From Pyrinomonadaceae bacterium (GTDB taxonomy: Bacteria > Acidobacteriota > Blastocatellia > Pyrinomonadales > Pyrinomonadaceae): 64,000 nucleotides of DNA. This document shows, one piece after another, positions 16,709 to 23,932 of the stretch (positions are counted from its first letter, which is position 1; each line of letters starts with the position of its first letter). The notes under the pieces are model-generated. The model searched no databases and was not told where the DNA came from. It saw only the letters and a list, made by a program, of their open reading frames with translations. Location of the stretch: contig JACMJZ010000031.1 of the NCBI GenBank assembly GCA_014380365.1, forward strand, positions 248,001-312,000, read 5' to 3'. A program made the translations under genes and the position numbers.

Positions 16709-18358
16709 ATGAAAACAACTACTACACGCGCGTTCCTTCTTTTTGCGCTTCTGCTGGTTGCGACGGCGGCGTTCTTCGCGTCGGCCACTCAGAGCGCCGC
16801 AAAGCGAGTTCAAATAACCGTCCTCGGCACAACCGACCTGCACGGCAATATCTTTCCCATCGATTACTACACAGACAAACCCGACAACCGTGGCTTGGCG
16901 AAAGTGGCAACGCTCATCAAGCGAGTGCGCAAGGAAAACGAGAACGTCGTGCTGATCGATTCCGGCGATACGATTCAGGGGACGCCCCTCGCCTACTACC
17001 ACAACAAGAAAAATAACCTGCCTCCCGACCCCATGATGCTGGCGATGAACGCGCTCGGCTACGACGCGATGGCCGTCGGCAATCATGAATACAACTTCGG
17101 TTTGAAGGTGTTGGAGAAAGCTCGGAGCGAAGCGAAGTTTCCCTGGCTGTCGGCCAACACTTACAACAAGGGGACAACCAGGACCCACTATCAGCCTTAT
17201 GTCGTTAAAGAAATTGCGGGCGTGCGGGTTGGCATTCTGGGGCTGACCACGCCGGGAGTTCCCACCTGGGAAAATGCGCCAAACTATGCGGGGCTGGAGT
17301 TTCACCAGCCGCTGCTGGAAGCGAAGAAGTGGGTGCCGGTGCTGCGCGGCAGGGAACGCGCCGACGTGGTGATCATCGCCATGCACATGGGCGTGGAAGA
17401 GGACCTGCGCACCGGCGAGTTGAATCCGGGACAAGTGCTGAATGAAAACCAGGCGGTCGCAATTGCTAAACAGGTTCCGGGTGTCGATCTCATTTTCATG
17501 GGACACACGCATCGCGACATCTCCTCGCTGACAGTCAACGGCGTGTTGCTAACACAGGCAAACCATTGGGGCCGTCATTTGGCTCGTGCGGATATTTACC
17601 TGGAGAAGGCCGGATCCCGTTGGCGCGTTTATGCGCGCGGCGCGCGAACAATTCCTGTCGATGACAAAGTGATCGCTGACGAAGAAATAGTAAAACTCGG
17701 AGAGCCTTACAATCGTGAGACTCAAGCGTGGCTCTCGCGCGATATTGGAAACTCCGCAAAAGAGTTGAAGGCAACCGACGCGCGTTTTCGCGATACGGCG
17801 ATCCTGGATCTGATTCAGCGCGTGCAGATGGAAGTGGGGAAAGCGGATGTGTCGATGGCGGCAGTTTTTAATCCGGAGGCCCGGATTGCCAAAGGGTCTG
17901 TGAGCGTTCGCGATATCGCGGGGCTCTATGTTTATGAGAACACCCTGGTGGTTTTAGAGGTCACGGGCCAACAGGTGAAGGACGCGCTGGAACATTCGGC
18001 GAAATACTTTCGACCATACGAAGCAGGCAAAGCGCCCGCGGATCTCATTGACCCGAAGATTCCAGCGTACAACTTTGATATCGCGGAAGGCGTCACTTAC
18101 GTTCTCACTATTTCCAAACCCATCGGCCAGCGAATCGAGAACCTGGAGTTTGAAGGCAAGCCCCTGGCGCTTGACCGTAAGCTGCGTTTGGCTACGAATA
18201 ACTACCGGGTGAACGGCGGCGGCGGATACACGATGTATAAAGGCGCGCCGGTAGTTTACCGATCGAGCGAAGAGATTCGAGAATTAATAATTGACTGGGT
18301 GGAGCGCCACAAGAACATACCCACCGAACCGACTAACAACTGGAAGATCGTCCCTTAG
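16709..18358 (+). CDS. Secreted 5'-nucleotidase / UshA-family metallophosphoesterase
   Basis: Periplasmic hydrolase of nucleotides to nucleosides and phosphate. 549 aa from the ATG at 16709, which gives the signal peptide RAFLLFALLLVATAAFFASA; the upstream in-frame extension is hairpin-repeat DNA. The metallophosphatase motifs are all present: TTDLHGN, DSGDTIQGTPLAYYH, GNHEYNFG, MHMGVEED and GHTHRD. The C-terminal 5'-nucleotidase domain (about 365-540) has VSMAAVFNPEAR and the nucleotide-binding type loop NNYRVNGGGGYTMY. Alternative substrates are 2',3'-cyclic nucleotides or UDP-sugars. Single gene, followed by a GTCCAAA hairpin repeat. Confidence 0.92.
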   Translation: MKTTTTRAFLLFALLLVATAAFFASATQSAAKRVQITVLGTTDLHGNIFPIDYYTDKPDNRGLAKVATLIKRVRKENENVVLIDSGDTIQGTPLAYYHNKKNNLPPDPMMLAMNALGYDAMAVGNHEYNFGLKVLEKARSEAKFPWLSANTYNKGTTRTHYQPYVVKEIAGVRVGILGLTTPGVPTWENAPNYAGLEFHQPLLEAKKWVPVLRGRERADVVIIAMHMGVEEDLRTGELNPGQVLNENQAVAIAKQVPGVDLIFMGHTHRDISSLTVNGVLLTQANHWGRHLARADIYLEKAGSRWRVYARGARTIPVDDKVIADEEIVKLGEPYNRETQAWLSRDIGNSAKELKATDARFRDTAILDLIQRVQMEVGKADVSMAAVFNPEARIAKGSVSVRDIAGLYVYENTLVVLEVTGQQVKDALEHSAKYFRPYEAGKAPADLIDPKIPAYNFDIAEGVTYVLTISKPIGQRIENLEFEGKPLALDRKLRLATNNYRVNGGGGYTMYKGAPVVYRSSEEIRELIIDWVERHKNIPTEPTNNWKIVP

Positions 18359-18360
18359 AA

Positions 18361-18453
18361 AAGTCCAGAGTCCAAAGTCCAAAGTCCAAAGTCCAAAGTC
18401 CAACGTCCGACTTGGCCTCGTAGACTTTGGACTTTGGACATTGGACTTTGGGC
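18361..18453. repeat. AAAGTCC tandem hairpin repeat
   Basis: About five direct copies of AGTCCAA are followed, after CGACTTGGCCTCGTAG, by about four copies of the complement (ACTTTGG), giving a long imperfect stem directly behind the nucleotidase gene. The same family occurs at 22721-22802. Confidence 0.85.
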
Positions 18454-18561
18454 TTGCGAAACTCACCCCAAGAAATAATCTTCCAGCTACGCCAACCAAA
18501 TCCTCAACATTCGTGTCTATGTAGGCGTTAGCAGATTGTTTGGCCCTCGAGGTTACTGCCA

Positions 18562-19173
18562 TTGAGCAGTGAAGATGAATTAGTCAGGCGGGCTCAAGCC
18601 GGTGAGACTGACGCTTTCTGCCTGCTCGCGCAGGAGCACGAGCGGCGCATCTATTCGCTTGCGTTTCACTACTGCCGTGACCATCAGGACGCCGAAGACC
18701 TGAGCCAGGAAGTTTGGCTGAAGGCGTACGCGTCGCTTTCCAGCTTCAGATATGAATCGACCTTCTACACCTGGCTACGGAAGATCCTGATCAACTGTTT
18801 TCTGAACCATCGGCGTCGCAGTGCCAAGTTACTATCTCGGCACGAACAACTCACCGAGTTTCACACCAGCGACGGGCATGAGCTTGAGCGTCGCCCAGCC
18901 GTAAACTCATTTGAAGTCACCGTGCAAAACCAACTGGTGGTAGAGAAAGTGATGCAGGCACTGTCGGAGGTAACGCCGCAACAACGGTTGACCTTCCTAC
19001 TGAAACACGAAGAAGGGATGACTTACGAAGAGATATCCAACGCGCTGGGCTGCTCAACTGGCGCTGTTAAGAAATCTGTTTCGCGTACGGTCACGAAGCT
19101 GCGGGAAACGTTGGGCGCTGACGACGAACCGGAGAGTTACATCTCGTGTGCCGCGACGGGGTTATTGAGTTAG
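18562..19173 (+). CDS. ECF-type RNA polymerase sigma factor
   Basis: 203 aa. Region 2 is at about 25-90 (EHERRIYSLAFHYCRDHQDA, EDLSQEVWLKAYASLSSFRY, FYTWLRKILINCFLNHRRR) and region 4 at about 130-180 (LSEVTPQQRLTFLLKHEEGM and the helix-turn-helix TYEEISNALGCSTGAVKKSV). The start is TTG at 18562; the ribosome site is weak. The anti-sigma gene begins 12 bases after the stop, and two secreted-protein genes overlap beyond it, so all four are one operon. It likely directs RNA polymerase to an envelope-related regulon; a GGAACTT sequence at 21907 before the barrel gene is a candidate target. Confidence 0.92.
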   Translation: MSSEDELVRRAQAGETDAFCLLAQEHERRIYSLAFHYCRDHQDAEDLSQEVWLKAYASLSSFRYESTFYTWLRKILINCFLNHRRRSAKLLSRHEQLTEFHTSDGHELERRPAVNSFEVTVQNQLVVEKVMQALSEVTPQQRLTFLLKHEEGMTYEEISNALGCSTGAVKKSVSRTVTKLRETLGADDEPESYISCAATGLLS

Positions 19174-19185
19174 GAGTTTTGACAG

Positions 19186-19896
19186 ATGCACAACTGTAAA
19201 TTGACCAGAAATGTTTTGCTCGATCACGCGCTGGGTGAAATCCCGCCGGCGCAAACGACTGAATTGCTGGCGGAGTTGGACGGCTGCGCGGCGTGCCAGG
19301 CGGAGTATGCAGCGCTCCGAAACACTTTGCGCGTTTCCCGTCAGGCACTTCGATCTGCGACGCCCCCGGAGGAGTTTTGGCAGGGTTACCGCGCCAGACT
19401 GCGGGACAAGCTAGAGCATCAGCAGGAAGATCTGAAACAGCCGTCGAGCGCCGCGCATTCGATGAGGTTGCCCGTTATTTCCCGGCTGTGGAACGGGCTT
19501 GGGAAGTTGGTCACAACTTCGGTGAGGGTGCCTGTTTCGGCCGCGTTGGCGATTGTGTTGCTGGTTGGGATTCTGGCCTTCTCCGTGCTGTCGCGGTCGC
19601 GCGATCAGGCTGACGTGGCCCAGTCAACTGCCCAGTCAACTCCAATCGCGAATATACCCGCCCAGACGATTCAGGTGCCTGTGATTGAAGAACGAGTGGT
19701 TACCCGAGTCGTTTACGTCGAGAGGAAAGCTCGCCGGGCAAACGCTCCGGGTTCGACGCGTCGCGCGGATCTGACCGCGAATATCAGGGCCGGGTCAGAC
19801 GCCTCAGGGAAAACAGCAATGAGTCTCGTCGGGTTCAAGCCAACTGATCAGGTGAAGCTGACGGTTATCAAGGGGAGTTATCAGGATGAGAATTAA
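19186..19896 (+). CDS. Anti-sigma factor with degenerate zinc-finger domain
   Basis: 236-aa single-pass membrane protein. The N-terminal ZAS-like domain has C4, H14 and the C34-x2-C37 pair (GCAACQAEY), but the usual His four residues before the first Cys of the pair is Glu30, so zinc binding may be altered or absent. A membrane segment lies at about 115-135 (VSAALAIVLLVGILAFSVL). The periplasmic part is Gln/Pro-rich, then basic (YVERKARRANAPGSTRR). It directly follows the sigma gene and should hold that sigma factor at the membrane. Its end overlaps the next start by 11 bases. Confidence 0.85.
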   Translation: MHNCKLTRNVLLDHALGEIPPAQTTELLAELDGCAACQAEYAALRNTLRVSRQALRSATPPEEFWQGYRARLRDKLEHQQEDLKQPSSAAHSMRLPVISRLWNGLGKLVTTSVRVPVSAALAIVLLVGILAFSVLSRSRDQADVAQSTAQSTPIANIPAQTIQVPVIEERVVTRVVYVERKARRANAPGSTRRADLTANIRAGSDASGKTAMSLVGFKPTDQVKLTVIKGSYQDEN

Positions 19897-20983
19897 AGTT
19901 CTGCTGCTGGCGTTTGGTCTTCTGTTGTTGCCCTCGCCTGGCGCAGCGCAGGAAGACACGCGACGCCATCTGGTTGTCCCGCTGGCCGAGGGCGGCTACG
20001 TGGCGTTCAAGAGCGAAACTGCGTGGGCTGGGACCACCAGGACTTCAGCAGCCGTCGAGGAACTGCAGGGAGTTTTTAGGTCACAAGCTTTCGTTGACGA
20101 GAAGCAAATGATTCATCGCGTGTTGGTGGACGCGTCGGGGAAGTATGTTTTCGGTTACGACCTTTTGATTCGAGCTGTAGCGGCTTCCCGGACATTCACG
20201 ATCGCAGTGAAGCCATTGGATGCGGAGGTCGAACGCAAGCTCATCAAAAGTAGCCCGGAAGTCCAGCCGGCGCGGATTGCGACTCTGCCGCAATCGACCG
20301 AGCCGCAAATTTTGGCTGACGGCGATTCGTTTGCGCTTGATTTACTGGTCAATCAAAACACGGGAGTGAAGATCGTAGATTTTGTCAGGGTGTCTTTCGA
20401 TCGTTCGAACCTTTGGGAGGACAATCCAAGAACCTTGCCGCGGGACTTCACCCTGGATGCAGTCGCCCTCACACTGGCGGATTACAGACTCCTGATCGAC
20501 GGCAATCTCGTTGCCGCCGGCAAACCCGGTACAAATTTTGGCGGCGCCTTGATTTGGTGTTACGTCGAAGGCCGCGGTCGTTTCATCTTTTCGCTGGTTC
20601 CCCGTGAGGGCTATCAGTTTCAGAAGGTGGGGATTATCAAAGAGAACAGGATCGAGTTTACGGTGAAGGGCAACCATTATGAATGGCTGTCGAGTTCACC
20701 AATTCTCCCCAACGGTGGCACCTGGAATGTCTGGGTACTCCACGATCCGAAGTACGTACCTTTCGGGGCGCAGGAGACTGCCGCCAAAGAGAAAAGCACT
20801 TTAGACAAATTGGACGACTCTATTAAGGCCACTCAGGATAGGGTCAGCAGGATTGGGGATCAGGCACCCACTACTTTCCGCAAGAAAACCGATCAGATTC
20901 AACAGGTCCAGGCTGCCAAACGTTTTAAGGTCATGGTTGGCGCCGCCGATCGCGTTGAGAATCTCTGGCCCAGAAATCTGTGA
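19886..20983 (+). CDS. Secreted protein of unknown function in sigma-factor operon
   Basis: 365 aa with a signal peptide (LLLAFGLLLLPSPGAAQ). The ribosome site TATCAGG lies within the anti-sigma gene, which it overlaps, implying translational coupling. Mostly beta-rich: LVVPLAEGGYVAFKSET, LDLLVNQNTGVKIVDFVRVS, IWCYVEGRGRFIFSLVPREG. A charged, possibly coiled segment follows (STLDKLDDSIKATQDRVSRI, about 305-325). No family recognised. Operon position suggests a periplasmic function in, or under control of, the sigma/anti-sigma pair. Its stop overlaps the next gene's GTG. Confidence 0.7.
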   Translation: MRIKVLLLAFGLLLLPSPGAAQEDTRRHLVVPLAEGGYVAFKSETAWAGTTRTSAAVEELQGVFRSQAFVDEKQMIHRVLVDASGKYVFGYDLLIRAVAASRTFTIAVKPLDAEVERKLIKSSPEVQPARIATLPQSTEPQILADGDSFALDLLVNQNTGVKIVDFVRVSFDRSNLWEDNPRTLPRDFTLDAVALTLADYRLLIDGNLVAAGKPGTNFGGALIWCYVEGRGRFIFSLVPREGYQFQKVGIIKENRIEFTVKGNHYEWLSSSPILPNGGTWNVWVLHDPKYVPFGAQETAAKEKSTLDKLDDSIKATQDRVSRIGDQAPTTFRKKTDQIQQVQAAKRFKVMVGAADRVENLWPRNL

Positions 20984-21888
20984 GTGCGAATGTCATGCAA
21001 AGTGAAACGATGAGAACACTCGCGGGGAAATGGATTGTTGCCGCCATCCTGCTTGTTGCTGCGGTGACCACCAGCCTGGCCGACATTCGAATCAAGCGCA
21101 GATTGACGGTGAAGGACCAACGTTACGAGACAACCACGTATATCAAAGGGGCCAGGCAGCGGGATGAGACGCGCCAGGAATCTCGCGCGAAGGGAAAGCA
21201 TCTTGAAGTTGCTTTCGTTGAGCAATGTGATCTCAAGCAATTCCTTTGGATTGATCTCTCAAATAAGCGGTTCGCGGTCCAGCCTGGCGGAACCCCCGCT
21301 GCCGCCGTGATGGCTTTCAATGAACCTCAACTGCCCGGCGATCCCCAACGGAACCACAGAGCCGCCGTCCGAGCTCGGAAGAAAGGTTTGCTGTCGGGGA
21401 CGACCACGGTGATCGATACGGGCGAGCGCCGGGAGATGTTTGGGTTCGTCGCTCGCCACCTGAAAACCACCACGGTTTGGATTGCAAATCCGAAGGCTTG
21501 TGACGGCTCCGGCCTGACTTCTCAAACTGACGGATGGTATGTCGATCTTTTCTACGGCATTGACTGCTCGGCCGATCTCTCCGGCTCAATCAATCACACC
21601 CACATGGCCGGCAGTGGCAAATGTTTTAGCGAGTATGCCGTCAAGAGAGGCTATTGGCTCGAGCACAAGCGAATTGGCCCAGCTTCTCTGGGTTATCCGT
21701 TGCTGGAGACCAGAACGTCGTACGACGACAAGGGCCAGCCGCAGGTTGCTACCGAAGAAGCACTGGAACTTTCAACGGCTGCGCTCGACGCAGCGCTCTT
21801 TGATGTGCCGGCTGGTTTTACAAGAGTGAATTTCAAGACCGATAACCCGTCCTTTTTTCGTCGCTTGTTTTCGTTCATCGGGCAGTGA
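20980..21888 (+). CDS. Secreted protein of unknown function in sigma-factor operon
   Basis: Starts at GTG 20980 overlapping the previous stop (GTGA), or at ATG 20995 or 21010; the signal peptide WIVAAILLVAAVTTSLA fits any of these. The N-terminal domain (DIRIKRRLTVKDQRYETTTY, GARQRDETRQE) resembles secreted proteins that report on a heme or metal-like ligand only in broad pattern; I do not recognise a family. Cys-containing motifs EQCDLKQFLWID, NPKACDG, GIDCSADLSG and GKCFSEYAV could form disulfides. Probably periplasmic. It closes the four-gene sigma operon. Confidence 0.7.
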   Translation: MSANVMQSETMRTLAGKWIVAAILLVAAVTTSLADIRIKRRLTVKDQRYETTTYIKGARQRDETRQESRAKGKHLEVAFVEQCDLKQFLWIDLSNKRFAVQPGGTPAAAVMAFNEPQLPGDPQRNHRAAVRARKKGLLSGTTTVIDTGERREMFGFVARHLKTTTVWIANPKACDGSGLTSQTDGWYVDLFYGIDCSADLSGSINHTHMAGSGKCFSEYAVKRGYWLEHKRIGPASLGYPLLETRTSYDDKGQPQVATEEALELSTAALDAALFDVPAGFTRVNFKTDNPSFFRRLFSFIGQ

Positions 21889-21906
21889 CGAGATTCCCGG
21901 GTCGTT

Positions 21907-21936
21907 GGAACTTTATTAGTTTCCCCAAGTGTAACT
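21907..21936 (+). promoter_or_regulatory. Candidate ECF-type promoter upstream of barrel gene
   Basis: GGAACTT at 21907-21913, then 17 bases, then GTAACT. The -35 element resembles the GGAAC class used by many ECF sigma factors, and the gene lies next to an ECF operon. The -10 is not distinctive. Weak, pattern-only evidence. Confidence 0.2.
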
Positions 21937-22044
21937 CGAGTGCGTTTTCCCGAGCCTGCAAAAATTGAGGCTGCGGGACCGGGGCACAAGTGTGTCCAAA
22001 GCGTCCTCGCCGATTGGTCCAAACTGTAAGGAGAGATCGAAAAA

Positions 22045-22713
22045 ATGAAAACGAAAAAACTCACGATGACTCTGGTCGCCCTTCTGTGTTTGTCGTTAGG
22101 GTGGCTGCCAGCGAAAGCCCAATCGGAAGAGGTGCCGAAGTTTGAGGTAGGCGTCCACTTCACTTCAATCACAAAACCCGTCTTCAACAACGGTGAGACT
22201 GAACCGGGGTTTGGCGGACGGTTTACCTATAACCTCAACCGCAGCGTTGCCCTCGAAGCGGTGGGGAATTTCTTTCCGCAGTCCTGTCGTTTCTGCGGCC
22301 GTAACGGTGCCGACAATAGCGGCAACATTATCCAGGGATTCTTTGGAGTCAAGGCCGGTAAGCGGTTTGAGAAATGGGGGATATTCGCGAAGGCCCGGCC
22401 GGGGGTTACAAGTTTCAGCAAAGGCGACGGCAGCTATCTTGCCACCGGGCTCCCACCGGAATTCCCTTTTCAATTTGTACAGAAGCGACTCACAAACTTT
22501 GCGGCTGATCTCGGCGCCGTGCTCGAGTTTTATCCGTCCAAGCGGTTGGTAACCCGCTTTGAGGGTGGCGACACGCTGATTCATTATCGCGCGCGCCAGA
22601 CTAATGTGCCGACATTTGACGGAGTCGGGAATTTCACCTTGCTTCCAATCAACACGCGCTCAGAGACGCGACACAACTTCCAATTTTCAGCCGGCGTCGG
22701 TTGGCGGTTCTAG
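22045..22713 (+). CDS. Outer-membrane beta-barrel protein
   Basis: 222 aa with a signal peptide (LTMTLVALLCLSLGWLPAKAQ) and a strong ribosome site (AAGGAGAG) 10 bases before the ATG. Alternating hydrophobic strands with glycine turns (GFGGRFTYNLNRSVALEAVG, GFFGVKAGKRFEKWGIFAKA, FAADLGAVLEFYPSKRLVTR) and a terminal aromatic residue (FSAGVGWRF) are typical of an OmpW/OmpX-type eight-stranded porin-like barrel. One Cys pair CRFC is in an outer loop. It lies 156 bases after the sigma operon, possibly under its control. Cargo unknown. Confidence 0.82.
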   Translation: MKTKKLTMTLVALLCLSLGWLPAKAQSEEVPKFEVGVHFTSITKPVFNNGETEPGFGGRFTYNLNRSVALEAVGNFFPQSCRFCGRNGADNSGNIIQGFFGVKAGKRFEKWGIFAKARPGVTSFSKGDGSYLATGLPPEFPFQFVQKRLTNFAADLGAVLEFYPSKRLVTRFEGGDTLIHYRARQTNVPTFDGVGNFTLLPINTRSETRHNFQFSAGVGWRF

Positions 22714-22720
22714 CAAAAGC

Positions 22721-22802
22721 GAAGTCCAAAGTCCAAAGTCCAAAGTCGAAAGGCCCAAAACCTTTCTAGCGGATCTGGCTTTGGACCTTGGACTTTGGAC
22801 TT
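22721..22802. repeat. AAAGTCC tandem hairpin repeat
   Basis: Three direct copies of AGTCCAAA followed by three copies of the complement TTTGGAC(C/T) form an imperfect stem immediately after the barrel gene. It is a second copy of the family at 18361-18453. Confidence 0.85.
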
Positions 22803-22803
22803 A

Positions 22804-22847
22804 AAACCAGAACGGCAACCCGGGGCATTGGGTTGCCGTTCTGGTTT
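22804..22847. terminator. Bidirectional rho-independent terminator
   Basis: A perfect 18-bp stem (AAACCAGAACGGCAACCC / GGGTTGCCGTTCTGGTTT) with an 8-base loop lies between the convergent genes ending at 22713 and 22902. T residues end the stem on both strands (GGTTTCT on plus, GGTTTTAA on minus). Confidence 0.85.
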
Positions 22848-22901
22848 CTAACAACCGGCGGGAGCGGGGGCTCGGCAGCCGGTGTGCGGGGGAGACGCTA
22901 A

Positions 22902-23402
22902 CTAGCGAATCATCGCCAGTGTTTGTTTTGCCAGCACTTCGACAGTTTCGTAGCAACTCTGCGCCAGCTCGCTCTTGGAGCTGATGTTTGCCAGTTCGCG
23001 CTCGATGGCGAGTTCGTCGCGCGACTTCATCAACTGCCGTCCAGCCTTGTCGGCGCCGTTCCAAACCTCCGCGAGGAAATAGCGTTGACCATAGCGATGA
23101 AACACCAGGCGGGCGGCCACGTTCTTCTGCAACCGCTCGGTTGCTTCACTCGGGCGCAGGGCCGAGTTCTTTCCGTCAGCGCTTTGAATCAGTAGTCCGT
23201 CACCCGCGGTCGCCACTGTTTGCACCACGTACTCGCCGGCCGGCATCGTTTTGTAGTCAATACTAAACTCAAACGGAATGTCTGCAACCAACTGCCGGGC
23301 CGACTTGCTCGCCGACTGGGCATTTGAAGCGACTGCCGTAATGAATGCGAGGGCGACTATCGCCAGCAACATCGTCATACTTTTTAGAAATCTCTTTTTC
23401 AT
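22902..23402 (-). CDS. Small secreted protein of unknown function
   Basis: 166 aa. The ATG at 23402 follows a near-ideal ribosome site (TAGGAGGAGTC) and gives the signal peptide MLLAIVALAFITAVASNAQ; the longer frame is rejected. The mature part reads ADIPFEFSIDYKTMPAGEYV then VQTVATAGDGLLIQSADGKN and VFHRYGQRYFLAEVWNG, a pattern common in acidobacterial secreted proteins with an N-terminal beta-sandwich and a C-terminal charged tail (SRDELAIERELANISSK). No family function is known to me. A strong terminator follows. Confidence 0.75.
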   Translation of the reverse strand: MKKRFLKSMTMLLAIVALAFITAVASNAQSASKSARQLVADIPFEFSIDYKTMPAGEYVVQTVATAGDGLLIQSADGKNSALRPSEATERLQKNVAARLVFHRYGQRYFLAEVWNGADKAGRQLMKSRDELAIERELANISSKSELAQSCYETVEVLAKQTLAMIR

Positions 23403-23932
23403 GACTCCTCCTATTAAAGCTTGCGAGATGACTTCGCTATAGCCATTCGCGTGCCGAAGGTTCCGGCTGAACCAAGCGCGTGGGTCGCTTCGCCGAAATT
23501 CGGTAACTCCCATGGATTTGCTCATCTTTGCCATGCAGCACCATAGGAGGAACTGAATGGAGACTCGTCTATTCCTATCCTTTGAGATAGCAGTAGGTAT
23601 CTGTTCAGATAGTGGGGAGCGCAGACTGAGGCCTCATGCGGCTCAGCCGCCCACAGTGCGGAAAGCCTATGGCTTTCCGGCCAGCTGCCCTCACCAATCT
23701 TTTCCTGAGGCTCAGCCTCAGGAAAAAGGCACTTAACTACCCGGCACCGGTAAGGCAAGCCTTACCGCACTGTGCTGCGGCAAGCCGCAGGTGCAGATTG
23801 AAGGATGTAATCTCAGGTGAATCCTACCCAGTGTGCTGCGGCAGAGCGGCAACCTACTCAAACGTATTGCCCGGAACCAGGAGTGCGCGTACACTTCCGT
23901 CGCCAAGTAACTCGAGACTTCACAAGAATTGG
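23403..23932. other. Divergent intergenic region containing a cloverleaf repeat
   Basis: Between divergent genes. It holds cloverleaf copy B (23637-23790) and a diverged fragment of its outer end near 23826-23852 (GTGTGCTGCGGCAGAGCGGC). The open frame leading into the sigma54 activator runs across the repeat and is not considered coding. Promoters must lie at 23403-23636 (minus gene) and 23850-23932 (plus gene). No other gene seen. Confidence 0.6.
23637..23790 (-). repeat. Cloverleaf palindrome family, copy B
   Basis: A full-length member in inverted orientation relative to the RAYT copies. In order on plus: GCGGCTCAGCCGC / CCACAGTGCGG end, GGAAAGCC-TAT-GGCTTTCC hairpin, CCTGAGGCTCAGCCTCAGG middle hairpin, CGGTAAGGC-AA-GCCTTACCG hairpin, then CGCACTGTGCTGCGGCAAGC end. 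Confidence 0.85.

Noticed and set aside
18361-18453. CRISPR array
   Set aside because: Tandem words are contiguous and complementary within one hairpin, without unique spacers of regular length, and no cas genes are present. The same applies to 13390-13516, 27561-27706 and 30959-31168.
23636-23932. N-terminal extension of the sigma54 activator
   Set aside because: Translates the cloverleaf copy B; the FHA domain begins right after the ATG at 23933.
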